A stretch of DNA of 64,000 nt from Cytospora piceicola (Eukaryota; Ascomycota; Sordariomycetes; Diaporthales; Cytosporaceae): NCBI GenBank assembly GCA_023375675.1, contig JALQBC010000026.1, forward strand, positions 496,001-560,000, given 5' to 3'. The position numbers and the translations under genes are program-made. The notes beneath the pieces were generated by a model, which was not told where the DNA came from, searched no databases, and saw nothing but the letters and a program-made list of their open reading frames with translations. Numbering within the stretch: the first letter of the stretch is position 1; each line of letters starts with the position of its first letter. This document shows positions 13,750 through 27,260 of the stretch, in pieces.

Positions 13750-14924
13750 TAGTATCGGATAGTTAACTATCTATAAGCGTTTACCTTTTATACGAAATCG
13801 TCGAAGAGATCGCCGAAATATCTATCTTAAGCAGGTTCTTCGATATATATTTAAAAGAACAGTTCTTCTCCTTACCTTTTACTTAAACAAATAGCTTTCT
13901 TTAACAGGCTTATATACGAAAAGCCGGGTACGCCCTTCCGATAAAAACGATAACTTATAAAAGAAATAAATAACAGGGTATATAAATATTAAATAACGTA
14001 TTTCCTATAAACTAATAATTTTATAATAAATATAGTAAACCTGCGTTAGCTAACCGAATACGATATACTTTTTATCGATATAAACAAATACCTATACTAA
14101 AATAGCACTTTTACGTTAGTCTTTTAAAATACAACGGCTATTACTAAAATTATCTTATATAAACCTATAGAATTATTTAACTAGTTTACTATACTTAAAG
14201 GCCTATTAAACTTAAAAGAGATAGTATTAATATATTTTATAAAGCCTTACTTCGATATATATATAAGTCCCGAGGTAAATAATAAACTACTATATCTTAT
14301 AAACACGACTTTCTATACCGAGTAGTAAGGGTTTATAAGGTAATTTTAAAACCTTTTCTTATTAAGTATTATAACGTTTAACGGTAAGAACCTTATTAGC
14401 TTTATACTTATACTTTATAAAGATATCTAAAATATCGAGTATAAGCTTAAAACGTAGTTTTTTAAAAACTAGTTTAGTTTAGCCTTCGAAAAAGAAAGGC
14501 TTCTTCGGGTTTATAGCTACGCCTTTTAGCTTATTAACCTCCCGGATTCTATTAAAACACGGAGGAATAAAATTACTCTTTCTTAAAGTTAAGGCAAGTA
14601 TAACTAAAGTACGTTATTTTAAGCGTTTTAAACTCTTTATTATATTAGGTTAACGTTATATAACGTTTCGCTTTACTTAAAATTTAAAAGGACTAAAGAA
14701 TTAAGGCAGTATAAATAATACAGTATAAATAAAAAGTATATACTTAAATACTTAAGTACTTAAAACAGATTTAATTATTTTTAAAAACTAATATAAACTA
14801 ACAGGCTAATTTAATATAGTACGAAAGTCAGTATCTCTTATCTTAGTTAGCACTAAAAGATACCGATAGTCTATAGGTCGATTAAATACACCTTTTAATA
14901 CTAACTGCTAACTACTACTAGTTA

Positions 14925-14985
14925 AAAGCTAATAGCTAATAGTTAAAAGCTAATAGTTAGTAGTTAGTAGTTAACAGTTATAGCT
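14925..14985. repeat. GTTAAAAGCTAATA microsatellite
   Basis: A short array of AGTTAAAAGCTAATAG and AGTTAGTAG units next to an AATACTAACTGCTAACTACTACTAG motif. Confidence 0.55.
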
Positions 14986-15944
14986 TCTATTATCCTAGCT
15001 GTTAATTAGCCTTTATATAAAAGATAACACGCGATTTAGCTATATATATATAGTATTTTAACTAAGCCTATTTATTAAAATAGACCTCTATTCGATATCT
15101 CGCTTACTATTAATTAGACTACTTAAGCGAATTCAGTATTATATTTAAAGTCTTTTAATTACCGGTAAAATTACTAATTACTAATTATTAATCTTAACTA
15201 TTAGCTAGTGTTAGCTATAGTTAAGTATTAGCTATTAATTACTAGTTATTATTACTAATATAATTACTAAAATACTAAAACACTACGATATCTAGTAAAT
15301 ATATACTATATACTTATAAGGTTAGCTTTATTTATATAAGATCGTAATAAGGTAGTATAAGTCCCGGCCTATAGATTCCGCTCGATAAGCTTAATTCTAC
15401 CTAATTTAGTAAAAAGCAAGCTTAAAAATTAAAGTAAGTCAGTTCCTTATTATATACCTTATATACGGCTCTACAAGGCTATAAAGATAGTCGCCGAGCC
15501 TTAATTACTTAGTAACCTATAGTCGAAAACAGCTATATTATAAATAGCTTTACTATTTACTCTCTTACCGCTAATTAGCTATATATTAATTATATAGAGA
15601 TAATACGAATTAATCCGTTTAGCCGGTCGTTTTTATATATAAAAGTAGAGTATATATAAGTATAGGTTATCTAATATATACTTTCTAATCCTTATAATCT
15701 CGTTAAAAATACCTTTACCTAACTATAAATTTTAATAGCAGTTAGTATTAAAAGGCGCGAATAAATCGTACCGTAGGTTTAAAAGTATACTTACCTTAAA
15801 TATTTACCTTAAACCTATAGAGTTTACTTACCTTAAACGTTTTAAAGTATATACGCCTACGTTAAAAAATAAGTTTAATAGTTATAAATCGATTTATTAT
15901 ATTTACTATATAAATTAATTAGTCGGCTTACGTAAACGTATACC

Positions 15945-16575
15945 GGAGCTTACCGTAACGTATATCGAAGTAAATATATATCGGAAAGACTATAAAAAGG
16001 CCGATAGAAAAGTAAACTCGAATAACAATACGTAATACTTAAAGGCTTTAATACCTATACTATAAAAGGTCTAGTCGGTTAAATTAACTAACGGTAGTAA
16101 TATTAGTAATAATTACTAATAGTATATAGTAGGTAATAACCTATAAGTAAAGCTATAGGTAATAAGTAGTAGGTAGTAGGTAGTAAGTAGTAGGTAGTAG
16201 GTAGTTAGTATTAAATAGCGCTAATAGATTAATTAATAGTATTATATAGTACTATTAATTAGTTTATTCGCACTTTTTAATACTAATTAAAGTAAGAACT
16301 ATATTATATAGTTTTACTATAAAGATATTAATAGTCTATAAAGCTATCTATAAATTAGACTTAGGTAAATAGTTAGGTAAATAACTATAAACCTATAAGA
16401 ATAACTATCTTCCTTTAGTATATATATACTAAAAGATAAGTTTAGTATATATAAGTCGATTTTTTATAATCCTTATATAAAATAATTTATCGGCGATAGA
16501 AAAGTATATACTCGAGCCTACCGTAACGTACTATATTATAAACCTATATCGGAAAGACTATAAAAAGGCGTTCGA
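15945..16575. repeat. Direct repeat pair 15,95x and 16,51x
   Basis: Two stretches share GAGC(T/C)TACCGTAACGTA followed by TATATCGGAAAGACTATAAAAAGGC. The first lies at about 15,949-16,000 and the second at about 16,513-16,567. They look like copies of one dispersed sequence. Confidence 0.6.
16135..16206. repeat. GTAGTAGGTA microsatellite
   Basis: Tandem GTAGTAGGTAGTA units between two non-repetitive flanks. Confidence 0.75.
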
Positions 16576-16744
16576 ATTAAAAAAAGAATATTAGAAATAA
16601 AATTAAAAGTAATAACTTAAATAAGGCTATTTAACTTATTAAACACTCCGATCTTAAGCATAACCTTCTATAAAATATACCCTTTCTTAAGTAGCGTATA
16701 TACCTAAGTAGATATTCTACGCGATAGCAGCTTATCTCCTTCTA

Positions 16745-17085
16745 ACTTAGCTAGTAATACTCTCCGAGTATATAATTATAATAGTAATAAAACCTTAAGC
16801 GGTATATAATAGTAATTAGTTAAGGCTTATAGTTTATCTTTAAGCTTTAAAGGTTTATTTTTAGACTTTCTGTATAAAACGTAGGCTCGTTTTTAAATAA
16901 AAAACTATTTATATATAGTATAAGCTTAATTTATTAAAGTAAATTATAGTAAGTCTATACTATCTTTTAAATAGTATTACTTAGGTATATTATATAAGTA
17001 TAACTTATCCCTTTTTATCTTAGCTATAGCTTAAATAATAGTACTCTCCGAGTATATAATTATAATAGTAATAAGAACCTAAGCA
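16745..17085. repeat. Direct repeat pair around ACTCTCCGAGTATATAAT
   Basis: About 45 bp beginning AGTA(A)TACTCTCCGAGTA and running through TATAATTATAATAGTAATAA is present near 16,752-16,800 and again near 17,040-17,085. The two copies are about 290 bp apart. Confidence 0.65.
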
Positions 17086-17964
17086 AGTTAACGACGTAGT
17101 TTTAATAATAATCCAGGTCTTAAGCTCTTAAACGTATAATAACTTTTTAAAAACTCTATTTACAGAATATTATAGTTATTTATTAAGCTAGTTCTTTAAA
17201 AGATTCCGAAACGGCGTTTTAACGTACGGCCTTTTAGCTATAAGAGTTATTAGCAGGTCTCTTATTTTATACGGTTCTTATTATATAGTCTTTTAAATAG
17301 CTTAGTAAACTAAGAGTTTCGGTTATAAAGGATTTATAGTAGGTTTTAACCTTATAAGCGTAGCTGCTTTAGTAACTTACGTTAGTAAGAAACGCTAGTT
17401 ATACTAATATAGGCTTTTCTTTAAATAAGTAATAGATAATACCTGCCTTTAAAAAACGCTAAATAGCTATACCCAGAATATTATAGCCGCCTTAATATTA
17501 AAAGAGCTAAAGTTAATCGAATCTATAGCCGTACTAAAAGATATTTAAAGGTATAAAGGCTTATACGCTAAAAGTAGAATCTATACCGTATAAGCTTTTA
17601 TTATAATAAAAGCTTATATTAAAGATATTTTCTTTAGCTATAAGTTTAGTTAATAAAGTATATATAAACAGAATATATAACGTATAAAAGAGCGCTAAAG
17701 GTAATATAACTTTATAATAAGATATATTAATAAAACCGCTTAAAAAAACTATACTATATCGATAGCTACTACTAAACCTAAATATAAAACTTTAACAGTA
17801 ACGTAGATATAAACAGAGACGGCTAATAAGCCTATAGGTAGTAATTCTGTTTCTTATAACAGCCTTTTACCTTAGATTTAAAATAAGATTCCCGGCTAAA
17901 AAAGTTTAATACGTTTACTAGATTTATTATAGCTTATTAGTTCTTTAAAAACCTTTTATAAGAT

Positions 17965-18205
17965 TATAGGTTCTACGCCTTATCTAGCTAAATAATATTA
18001 TAACGTAAAGTAGTTTCGAAAAACCTATAATAATAGATCGTTCTTTAATTTAAGTTTATATAGAAATTAAGTATAAACTTAAAAACGAGTACTTAAGAAA
18101 CCTATAACGTAAATCGTTCTTTAATTTAAGCTAAAGATTAAATATAAACCTAAAAACAAGTACTCGAAGAACCTACGATATAAATCGTTCTTTAATTTAA
18201 GCTAA
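17965..18205. repeat. Minisatellite, 72-75 bp unit, 3 copies
   Basis: ATCGTTCTTTAATTTAAG recurs at 18,037, 18,112 and 18,184. Each copy is preceded by a similar GAACCTAYRAY stretch. Confidence 0.75.
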
Positions 18206-18585
18206 AGATTAAAATATATACTATATTAATTAACCTTATAAACTTTTCCCGCTTATACGCTTATACTAGTATATCGTACCTTTTACTTTTAAAACAGAAA
18301 CTTATAAACTAATATTTAAATATATAGTTTTACTATTTTTTAAATCTATAATTATTTTAAAAATATTCGGAAATATAAGGACTTATACGTTAAAAGTAAT
18401 ATCTATTAAACCGTATAAGTACTACCTATTATAAAAGCATCTATTAAAGATATTCTTATTAATTATAGGTTTAGTATAAGTTTATAATAATATAGCTGCT
18501 TATAAACGTAAAACTAAGGCGGCGATAAAGGCTTAAGTAGCTTAGTCTTTATATTAAAGGTTACTATAAACTTTATTACTATAAG

Positions 18586-18925
18586 CTGTTGCTAATAGAT
18601 TATTACCTTACTAAATCTGTTACCCTGCTAAATCTGTTGCCTTACTAGATCTGTTACCTTACTAGATCTGTTACCCTGCTAGATCTATTACCCTATTAGA
18701 TCTGTTACCCTGTTAGATCTGTTACCCTATTAGATCTGTTGCCCTGCTAGATCTGTTACCCTGTTAGATCTGTTACCTTACTAGATCTGTCCCTTTACTA
18801 AATCTGTTACTTAGATCTGTCCCTTAAATCTGTCCTCTAGATCTGTTACCTAAATCTGTTACCTAAATCTGTTACCGTAGGCTATACTATTATTCTGTTA
18901 CCCTATTAGATTTATTACCGTAGGC
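18586..18925. repeat. Minisatellite, 17-bp unit (AGATCTGTTACCCTGCT)
   Basis: About 18 tandem copies, some shortened toward the right end. Copies keep CTG in CTGTTACC, a context that resists the RIP pattern seen elsewhere. Variation is mostly CTGCT/CTATT/CTTACT transitions. Confidence 0.85.
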
Positions 18926-19734
18926 TTTACTATAAGATAATACTTTTACTATATTTAAATCGAGATCGCCTTACCTAGGCCGGCTTATAAAAAGATAGGT
19001 TAAAAAACGTCTAAAAACATATACTTACACCGTAATTTATCTTTATTATTAATTAGCTACTACTTTTAAAAAGTACTAATAGATAATAATTCTTATAATA
19101 CCTTATTAAGTAATAAAGCTAAAGTTTAAGTTATTAATAATAAAAAAATAAAGATTATATAAGACTTTCCGGGTTCTTCGGAATTATCGATATTAATTTA
19201 CAGTATAGTAGCTTATCTATATTTTCTATTTAAAATAACTTAAATAACCTTAAGTTCTATAAATTAATATTTATAAAATCGCGTTTATAAAAGGCTAAAA
19301 CCGTTAAAAAGCTTTAAAAACTTATCGATATTATAATGTTTTCGGTAGGCTTTATTTAAGGGAAGTAAAACTTACTTTTAACATACTTTTATTTTTCGAA
19401 ACTTTCTTTTTAAGTAAATAAGTCTTTTAAATCGATTACTATTATTCTTAATACTATTATAGTAAACGGTTAATAAGCTAAAATTAATTAGTATAAAAGC
19501 CGTATTTTATTTACTCGACACTCGGCTACTAAACCTCGCTCCTTCTTAACTACTTAACTACTCGGTAACTCGACTAATTAGTTAATTAATATCCCTTTCG
19601 GCTTAAACTTACCGATATTACGATTTTATTAATTAATATCTTTAAACGTTATTTACCTACTATATTAACCGATCTACGCCTTAAGCAAACTTTCGACTTT
19701 CAACCTCTTTCCCGACCTTTCTTCTAATCGCTTT

Positions 19735-19975
19735 ACAGATATAGTATTTCTATTATAACCTCGGATAATAGTATAGCTAAGTATATTAACGTATATAAAG
19801 AGCAACGTCTTATTTTAAGCTTAAATAAGGCTTTATACTTAAAAGACGTTAAAGTCGAGTCTCTTAAAAAAAAGGTAACTACCGTACTAAAAGCAATAAA
19901 AAAAAAACTTAAAGTTAAAACCCTAATAAAACGTAAAAGATATATCTTTTTATATAAAGTTAGCACTACTTAATA
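19735..19975 (+). pseudogene. Basic, helical coding relic
   Basis: The plus strand is open for about 75 codons from 19,739 and reads a Ser/Ile N-part followed by a Lys-rich helical segment (LKKKVTTVLKAIKKKLKVK). Just upstream is a pyrimidine-rich, less mutated stretch (19,682-19,735) ending in TTTACAG, which could be a 5' leader or an intron end. Basic helices like this occur at the C-terminus of fungal pogo-type DDE transposases, but I see no catalytic part. A minus-strand ORF over the same bases (19,733-19,966) is a shadow. Confidence 0.3.
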
Positions 19976-20259
19976 TTAAAATAATACTATTTAAATAATT
20001 CCTGCTACTATAATTTACTTTAATTAAACACTAATTATAACGTATATAATATTTATTTATTACCTATATACCTACTAGAAAAAGAGCGTAACTAATACCC
20101 GAGTTAACATCTATAAGTACTAACTTTAAACTTAATTAATTAAACGTTTTAACACCTTTTAGTATTAACTAGTTTTATAATATTTTTAAAGCTTATCCCG
20201 ATACTTCGTAAATTAAGCTACTATTTAGTTTCGTTATTTAAAAACTATTTAAGTACTTA

Positions 20260-20620
20260 GGTATTACTAACTTATTTCTTAATCTAAATACTTTACTTAA
20301 CGTTATATATCTTATTATATTTATAAAATAAATACTACCTTAATATATCGTATAGTCTTATTACTAAACTAGTATTACTAACTCTTTTCTTTAAATCTAA
20401 ATACTTTACTAAATATTACACTCTGTTATCTTTATAAATAATATATTAACTAGTATTACTAACTTTATTCCTTAATCTAAACACCTTATTAAATATTATA
20501 CTCTGTTATCTTTATAAATAATATATTAACTAGTATTACTAACTCTATTCTTTAATCTAAACACTCTATTAAATATTACATTTTATTATATTTATAATTA
20601 AATACCCGTTAATATATCGA
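20260..20620. repeat. Minisatellite, about 80-bp unit, about 4 copies
   Basis: AACTAGTATTACTAACT recurs at 20,367, 20,448 and 20,528, with a more diverged copy near 20,265. Each copy is followed by TCTTTAATCTAAA and TAAATATTACACTCTGTTATC-like blocks. Confidence 0.8.
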
Positions 20621-21174
20621 TACAGACTAGACTAATACTTACTATCGCTTATCGCTTAGCCTATTTAGCCGTTACTTAGTTTTTTTTCTATAAAAGAATT
20701 TACCGGCGTAAAGTAGCCGGCTACTTACTTAGCTAAGCTATATCTAAGCCGATAAAAGCTCGAAGTATATCAGGTTTATATATATCTTTAAAGGTTTCTT
20801 TTTATTTAATAAAAGGTAATAAGATAAGCTAGAAAAACAATAGCTTTACGCCGATATTATATATAATAAGCTTAACGAAACCTTACCGCCTTAAATATAA
20901 GCTTTAAATATTCTTACTCCGAGTATAAATTTCTATATCTTAATATCTTATCCCGGCTACGTTTAAAACCTTATATAATATTATCTTATATACGCTCGGA
21001 TTTTATTATAAGCTATCGTTAATTATAACGTCGGCTATAACGTTTATAATTACTAAGTAAGCGATTAACGGTTTTCGCTACTATATTCTCTACTCGTTAT
21101 AAACTTAAAGAATACGTCGATTAGTAAGTTTACTATAAAGCTCTATAGCTGTTATTTTAAACTAGTTCGGCTTA

Positions 21175-21262
21175 TCGGGTAGCTACTATAACTACTACGG
21201 CTACTATATCTACTACGGCTGCTATATCTGCTATAGCTACTATAGCTACTATATCTACTATA
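21175..21262. repeat. CTACTATA/CTACTACGG microsatellite
   Basis: Tandem CTACTATATCTACTACGG units with C/T variation. Confidence 0.7.
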
Positions 21263-22004
21263 ACGAAAGTTACTTAATAAGTTACTATAAGGTTTCTTAA
21301 CTTAGCTGTTTTAAAGCTAGCTATTAAGCTATTATATAACGTCGAAAGAGTTTACTTTAAGTAATAGTTAGTAATATACCTTTTAAGACTTAAATAATAA
21401 AAATAGACCTAAATATATATCTCGATAAGATTTACTTTAATTAAAGTAAGATTTTACTCGTCCGTTTACTCCCGGATCTTATATTTAGTTATATTTATAA
21501 AAGGGAACAGCTCCGGCTCGAGTAAATCGTCTTATAATAGCTTAAATTCCTAAAGCGCGAAAAAGACTATAAGCTTTTCCTATCTTTTTTAGTCCTCGAT
21601 CGAAATAGCCTGCTTTTTAGCTTAATCTTTAAAGTTATTTTATAAACCGCTATTTAATATAGATCCGCGATCTGTTTAAACGGTTTACTATAAAAAGACG
21701 TATTATAATAGGGTTAACTATATACTATCTACTAAGTTTATTATATCTATAAAGGGTAAAGTATATAGTATTTCGGGGCTAAGATCTAGTAGTTTCGAAA
21801 GCGATATATATAGCTTAAGTAAGTAGTAACGATTAAAAGGCTTAAAACTTAAGCTTAAAGCCGTTATAGTAATTTCCTTTAGCTTAAAGCTATTACTTAA
21901 CGTCTTTTTATTAATAGCCTTTAACTTTTTATCGACTATTTAAAACTGTCTTAGTATTATCCTTTCTGCTTTTATTAGTATTATTATTAGCTAAGTTACT
22001 TTAT

Positions 22005-22260
22005 AGCCTTCTAATATTTTAAAGTATAAAGAAAAGCGGTTTAAAACTTTTAAAAGCTTATTATAGCCTTTTAATATTTTAAAGTATAAAGGAAACCGGT
22101 CTATAGTTTTAAAGTTATTTCTATAAGCTATTAATATTATTAAAATATAAAGGAAAGCGGTTTAAAACTTTTAAAAGTTTACTATAGCCTTTTAATATTT
22201 TAAGGTATAAAAGAAACCGGTTTAAGATTTCGAAGTTATTTTTAAAAGCTACCGATATAC
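22005..22260. repeat. Minisatellite, about 62-bp unit, 4 copies
   Basis: Units contain AGCCTTTTAATATTTTAAAG, then TATAAAGGAAA(G/C)CGGT and a TTTAAAA or TTCGAAGTTATTT segment. Copies alternate between two subtypes (…GCGGTTTAAAAC… and …CCGGTYTAAG…). Confidence 0.75.
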
Positions 22261-22384
22261 TTTAAAATCGTTTAAAGCTATATTAACAGCCTTAAGCAGC
22301 CGCTAGGTAAGTAACTTAGGTATATAGATTTAAAGGCTTACCTTCTTTATACTAACTTTCTCGGAATTTTTAAATTCTCTATAG

Positions 22385-22680
22385 ACCTCTTTTACTATAC
22401 CTTTTCTGCTATACCTTATCTACTATACCTTATCCTATAAACATTATCTTATAGATATTATCTTATAGACTTTATCTTACAGACTTTATCTGTTAAACTA
22501 TATCTTTATAAACCTTATCTGTTAAACTTTATCTACTAGATCTTATCCCTTAAACCTTAATTCTTAAACCTTAATTCCTAAACCTTAATTCTTAAACCTT
22601 AATTCCTAAACTTTATCCTTTAAACCTTATCCCTTAAACCTTATCCCTTAAACCTTATCCCTTAAACTTTAATTCTTAGC
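22385..22680. repeat. Minisatellite, 14-17 bp units (CCTTAAACCTTAATT)
   Basis: The left part has irregular TTATCTTATAGAC-type units. From 22,541 a clean 14-bp array of CCTTAATTCTTAAA and CCTTATCCCTTAAA continues to 22,678. Confidence 0.8.
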
Positions 22681-22969
22681 TACGTCTATAAGATAGCAGA
22701 AACCGGATACTATAGGTAAGGTAAGCTTAAGACCGTATACTATTTCCTATCTTATTACTAATATAAATAATTTAAAAGATAAGATATCGTTTTCGAAAGC
22801 TACTTCTACTATTACTTCGAAAGCTATAAAAAGCTAATAAACTATTAACAATCCTTATATTTATAATAAAGTAATATTAATAATAAGTTTAAACTCTTTA
22901 AATATCTTAGTCTTTACCTTTATACTAACTAAATCTATAAGAAGTCGACATATAAAAATAAGCCGCTAC

Positions 22970-23018
22970 TACTACTACTACTACTACCGCTACTACTACT
23001 ACTACTACTACCGCTATC
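22970..23018. repeat. (CTA)n trinucleotide tract
   Basis: CTACTACTACTAC runs interrupted by CCG, about 49 bp long. Confidence 0.85.
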
Positions 23019-23099
23019 GTTAAGTAGTCTTTCTATATCCGGAGAAATAATAAGCTAGCCGACGGCCTTTTATAATCTTAATAAAAAATAAAGGATAGA

Positions 23100-26000
23100 T
23101 TTAAGGTATTTATATAGCTAAACTAAACATACTTCCTTAATAACGCCCTTAAAACTATAAACCGACAGGCTTAAATTAGTAATAACAAACTAAATAGATT
23201 AGTTTAACTCGCTTAATAGGAAAGCAGTTTAAGGTTCTTCCTTATTAAAATAGTTTTATCGGAAATAAATATAAAAGGTACGTACGTAGTAAATATAACC
23301 GCCGATTCTTAATAAAAAGTCCGAAACTATATTAAGTCGGCCTTTATACACGTAGCGATTATAGATTCGTTAAAAGAAAAACGTAGCTTATACTAAGCTT
23401 TAATCGTCGTATATAAAAGTAAGCTTTTATACTTCGATACGTCGGCTTTATAACACGTATTTACTCTTCGTACTCGAGAACTCTTCGTACCTGTTTTAAC
23501 TTTAACCGATATCGATACTTATTTCTTATTTACTATAATCGTCGAAGTACTTTAATAACTAAGCGAGTAAAAGTATAAACTTCTTATTATAAAGATATAA
23601 CGTAAGATCGTTTATAAAGGTAACTTAACGGCGGTTATAAGTTAAGGCGAAAGTATTAAAAAGATCGTCGAGCTATAAAAGGCTATAATTATCTAAAAGC
23701 TCGGCAATACTAAAGATAAGGACGAAGATAAACCCGAGGGATTATTTAAGCTTTACGTTAAAGATAAGTATATAATTATCGCTAAAGTAGTTTTTAACTA
23801 AAAGGCTAGCGATAAAGTGTTTTTAGTCGGTTTTAAGGATATTCTTATATTAAGATTAAAAGACTTTATATTTCGGAGGAGTATTTAAAACGATAAACTT
23901 ATACCCGGCCTTTTTAAAAAAGAGTATAATAAACGCCTTAAAGATATTATAAACAGCTTTTAGTATAATTATTATTTAATCCCGTTAGCTAAAATTATAT
24001 CTATAAAAGCCGACGATATTTTAAACCTATAAGCTTTCGACTTCTTAACTAGCTAAAATACTCTTTTCCTAGCTTCGTTATTTATACTATCCTTAAAAGT
24101 TTTTATACCGTTTACTCGTCGTTAAAAGGCTTTATACTATTATATAAAAGCTAATATAGCAGTTATAATAAGCTTTCTAAATTAAGTAAAAGGCCGGAAT
24201 TAGTTTCTCCTCGACCTTATAATCGACGTATTTTAGTAAAGAGTCTTATAAGATTTCGAAACTCTTTAAGCTTAACGCCTTCCTGTTCTTTAATAGCTTA
24301 CTATAACTATAAAGAACTTAATAGTAGCTCGACGTCTATTAAAGTTCTTCGAGATATATTAAGCTCGGTATAAGCAATAGGCTAAAGAGATAAACGAAAA
24401 CCTTAAGATAGTATTTAAAACTATATCGATAAAAAAGAAAATATAAATCGTAACGAAAAAGCTTATAAAAGCTAAACGTTTACTTTTTATATTTTAATAT
24501 AAGATAAACAGATCTCTTAATAACGTATCGGTTTAAAAGGTATCCTAAATCTAATAAGGCTACTTAGCTATTTTTATAAGCTACGGCCTTAATAAATCGG
24601 AATTTAAAACCTATATACTTTTTAACAGTATATATATCTGTCCCTTTTATATTTCTTACTATAACTAGTTACGTTCCTTTAACTATATAATCGGTACTTT
24701 ATATACTATATTAATATCTTTACCTTTCTATACGTATTATAATAAAGCTATAGTATACTTCGACTTTTATAAGCTTAAACTAAGTATTTATTAAAAGCAA
24801 TTCTTTTTTTAAATTATTTATAACGTTTTATAATAAGTCGTTTAAGCTATTTAAAAGGTTAATAACCGGCGGCTAAATAAAGACCGCTACTTATTAAACT
24901 TTATACTTAAAGTCTAATAGTCGATTATAAACTGTTAAAGCTTCTCGATTATATTATTCGAATATAGTCTTTTCTAGTATATTACTACTACGCAAAGACC
25001 TCCGAACTCGGTAATGTTTTTAAAGTATTAAAGTCTTTTATTACCGGTAGTTAAATCTATTAAATACCCGGACTTATTTAATCTGGTTAAAAGCTTTTAA
25101 GATAAATTTTATAACGTTACTTAAAATAGTAATATTACTAATAAGGTTATAGGTATATATAATCCTTTATTTTAACCGGCCTAGTTTATTTATTTATTAT
25201 AAATCTTAACGAGTAGTTTATTTTAAAAGCTCGATCTTAAACTTAATAGAAAGCGATAAGCTTTAAAGAAACGTTTTAAAATAAAAGCCCTTAACTTTTC
25301 GTTTTTAAACTTTAACCTGCTAAACCCTTTATATACTTAACTTATAAATAGTTAAAACTAGCTATTCTCTTTCCGATACCCCGATTATAATACCGATAAC
25401 CTTAACGCCGGCTAGCTATAGTATTACTTTAACTGCTTTTATAGCGAGTAAAAGTATAAGTATAATAATTATTAAAGGTTATTCTCGAACTAAAAAGCTT
25501 TAAAAGCTTATTAAAATATTAACTTTTATTTCGATATAGAAGGGGTTTTCGATTAAGCTTATAAGTTCTTTTAAAAATACCTTTATTATAATTATATCGA
25601 CTATACCGAAAAGCAGAAGAGATTTAGTATAAAATATTACCTCGATCGATACTGTTAAAGTTATATACCTTTAAAAGAGCGATCGCTTCCGATAATAATT
25701 TACGAATACGGCTTTTTCTAAGTAAGTAAAATAAGATATTTTAATATATATTAATCTTTCCGATTTTATTAATAGTATATAAATAACCGCGATAAGCCTA
25801 ACTAAAGGCTATTAAAAACGTTCTAATACTCGGTCTATTATATCGAAACTAACGATAAAAAGAATTAATAAAGATATAAAGACTCGGAAACCTATAAAAA
25901 GGTTATTTTTTACTTTAACTTTTATTTTAAAGGTAAGATAGATATTATCGATAAAGCTGTTATTTAAACGTAAAAGGCCGTTTAAAAGCCTTTTTTGTTA

Positions 26001-26900
26001 TAAGTACTTTAGGATTTTTAAAATAGATATAAGGCTACGTAAGATCGCGGTTTATAGAAAAGGGGCTAAAACGATAAATAGAAAGAAAAAACTTATATAT
26101 ATTAAGCTTATAAATATAGCTTTTAGAAACTAAATAATTATAATTAATATTTTAATACTATAAAATATAAATTCTGTAATCCTACTTTTATTTTATCGTT
26201 ATAAAAGTATCGTTATTAGCTTTATAACTTTAAGACGAATATCTTTTACCGGTCGAAGAAGTATACTATAAAGTACTATTTAATATTTAAAATCGAGCCG
26301 TTAAACCTTATAAAGAAGGTTAAAAACCTTTTTAAGAAGTTTCGAAATATCCTTTCGAGTAATAACGGTATTCTTACCGATCTAAAGGAATATATATATT
26401 CTAAATACCTCGGTAATTTTTAATAGCTAAAAGACCTTCGAAAATATCGTTTAACAGGCAGCTACTATATAAACCGAAATACTTTTAAGCTAATCGACGA
26501 TAACTTTTCGATCGTTTACGTTAAAGTATAAGTATATCTTAAAAGAGAAAGTTAACCTTTTATTAAAAATAATAGTTAGACTTTATAGCTATTACCTTAA
26601 AGTAAAGCTTCCGGAAAAGGTAAAGCGGTTATCGCTATAAAAGGTATAGCAGCTGTTAAAAGTATTACTATTAAAGGTATTTTTATTAAAAGTGTTATTA
26701 CTAAAGGTGTTATTACTAAAGGTATCTTTACTAAAAGTACTACTAAAGGTATCGTTACTAAATAATAGCCGGTTTCGAGTACTATAAAGCTAACTTTAAA
26801 ACGTCGGATTTCTAATAATAACTAATATACCTTAAAACGATCTTTAAAGCGTTAGTCTCCGGATATAGAATTAAATACCGAAATCGGGACTATTATACGT
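23100..26900 (+). pseudogene. Long RIP-killed coding relic of a large unknown protein
   Basis: Plus-strand translation stays protein-like over about 3.8 kb, with stops that are TAA or TAG and virtually no TGA. It implies a former protein of more than 1,000 residues, or two adjacent genes. A less mutated piece near 24,985-25,020 reads TTTQRPPNSVMFLKY. Near 24,630-24,665 a CPFY…YYN pattern could be a decayed CPFC…H zinc-binding site, because Cys and His codons become Tyr under RIP. A GTTATTACTAAAGGT-like internal repeat (LLLKV) lies at 26,640-26,765. I do not recognise reverse transcriptase, integrase or DDE motifs, so the family is unassigned. Confidence 0.5.
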
Positions 26901-27181
26901 TAGCGTTTAATATAGCTAGCCGCCCTTTAGCCGTCGAGTAGTAGTATATCGCCGCTAGTATAAAAGGTAACGTTAAACGATATTATAAATAAAAGTAGCG
27001 ACGGCTTTAAAGGTAACAACGATTTTAATAATAATAAAAGTAATAACGAAGATTAAAATATTAAGTAAAAATATATATTTAGTCGTTTTCTATTATTTAT
27101 AATACTATATATTATATCTCTTTTACTTTTAAGTATTAAAGTTTAATACTAAAAGACGTTAACTTTAAGTAAGTTTCGTAG

Positions 27182-27242
27182 TTAGTATTAAAGGGTACGA
27201 ACTTATAATTACTAACTATAAGTTCGTACCTTTTAATACTAA
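27182..27242. repeat. Near-perfect hairpin, 26-bp arms
   Basis: Arms 27,182-27,207 and 27,217-27,242 match as reverse complements except one C/T change, around a 9-nt loop. The outer part TTAGTATTAAA is the same motif that borders other repeats here. Confidence 0.85.
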
Positions 27243-27260
27243 TTATAAACTAGTATTTAA

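Noticed and set aside
19733..19966. 77-aa minus-strand ORF that looks membrane-like
   Set aside because: The plus strand over the same bases reads a more protein-like basic helix; the Leu/Phe-rich reading is its complement.
22541..22680. CCTTAA-type array considered as telomere-like repeat
   Set aside because: The unit is 14 bp and does not match TTAGGG/CCCTAA; no chromosome-end context is visible.
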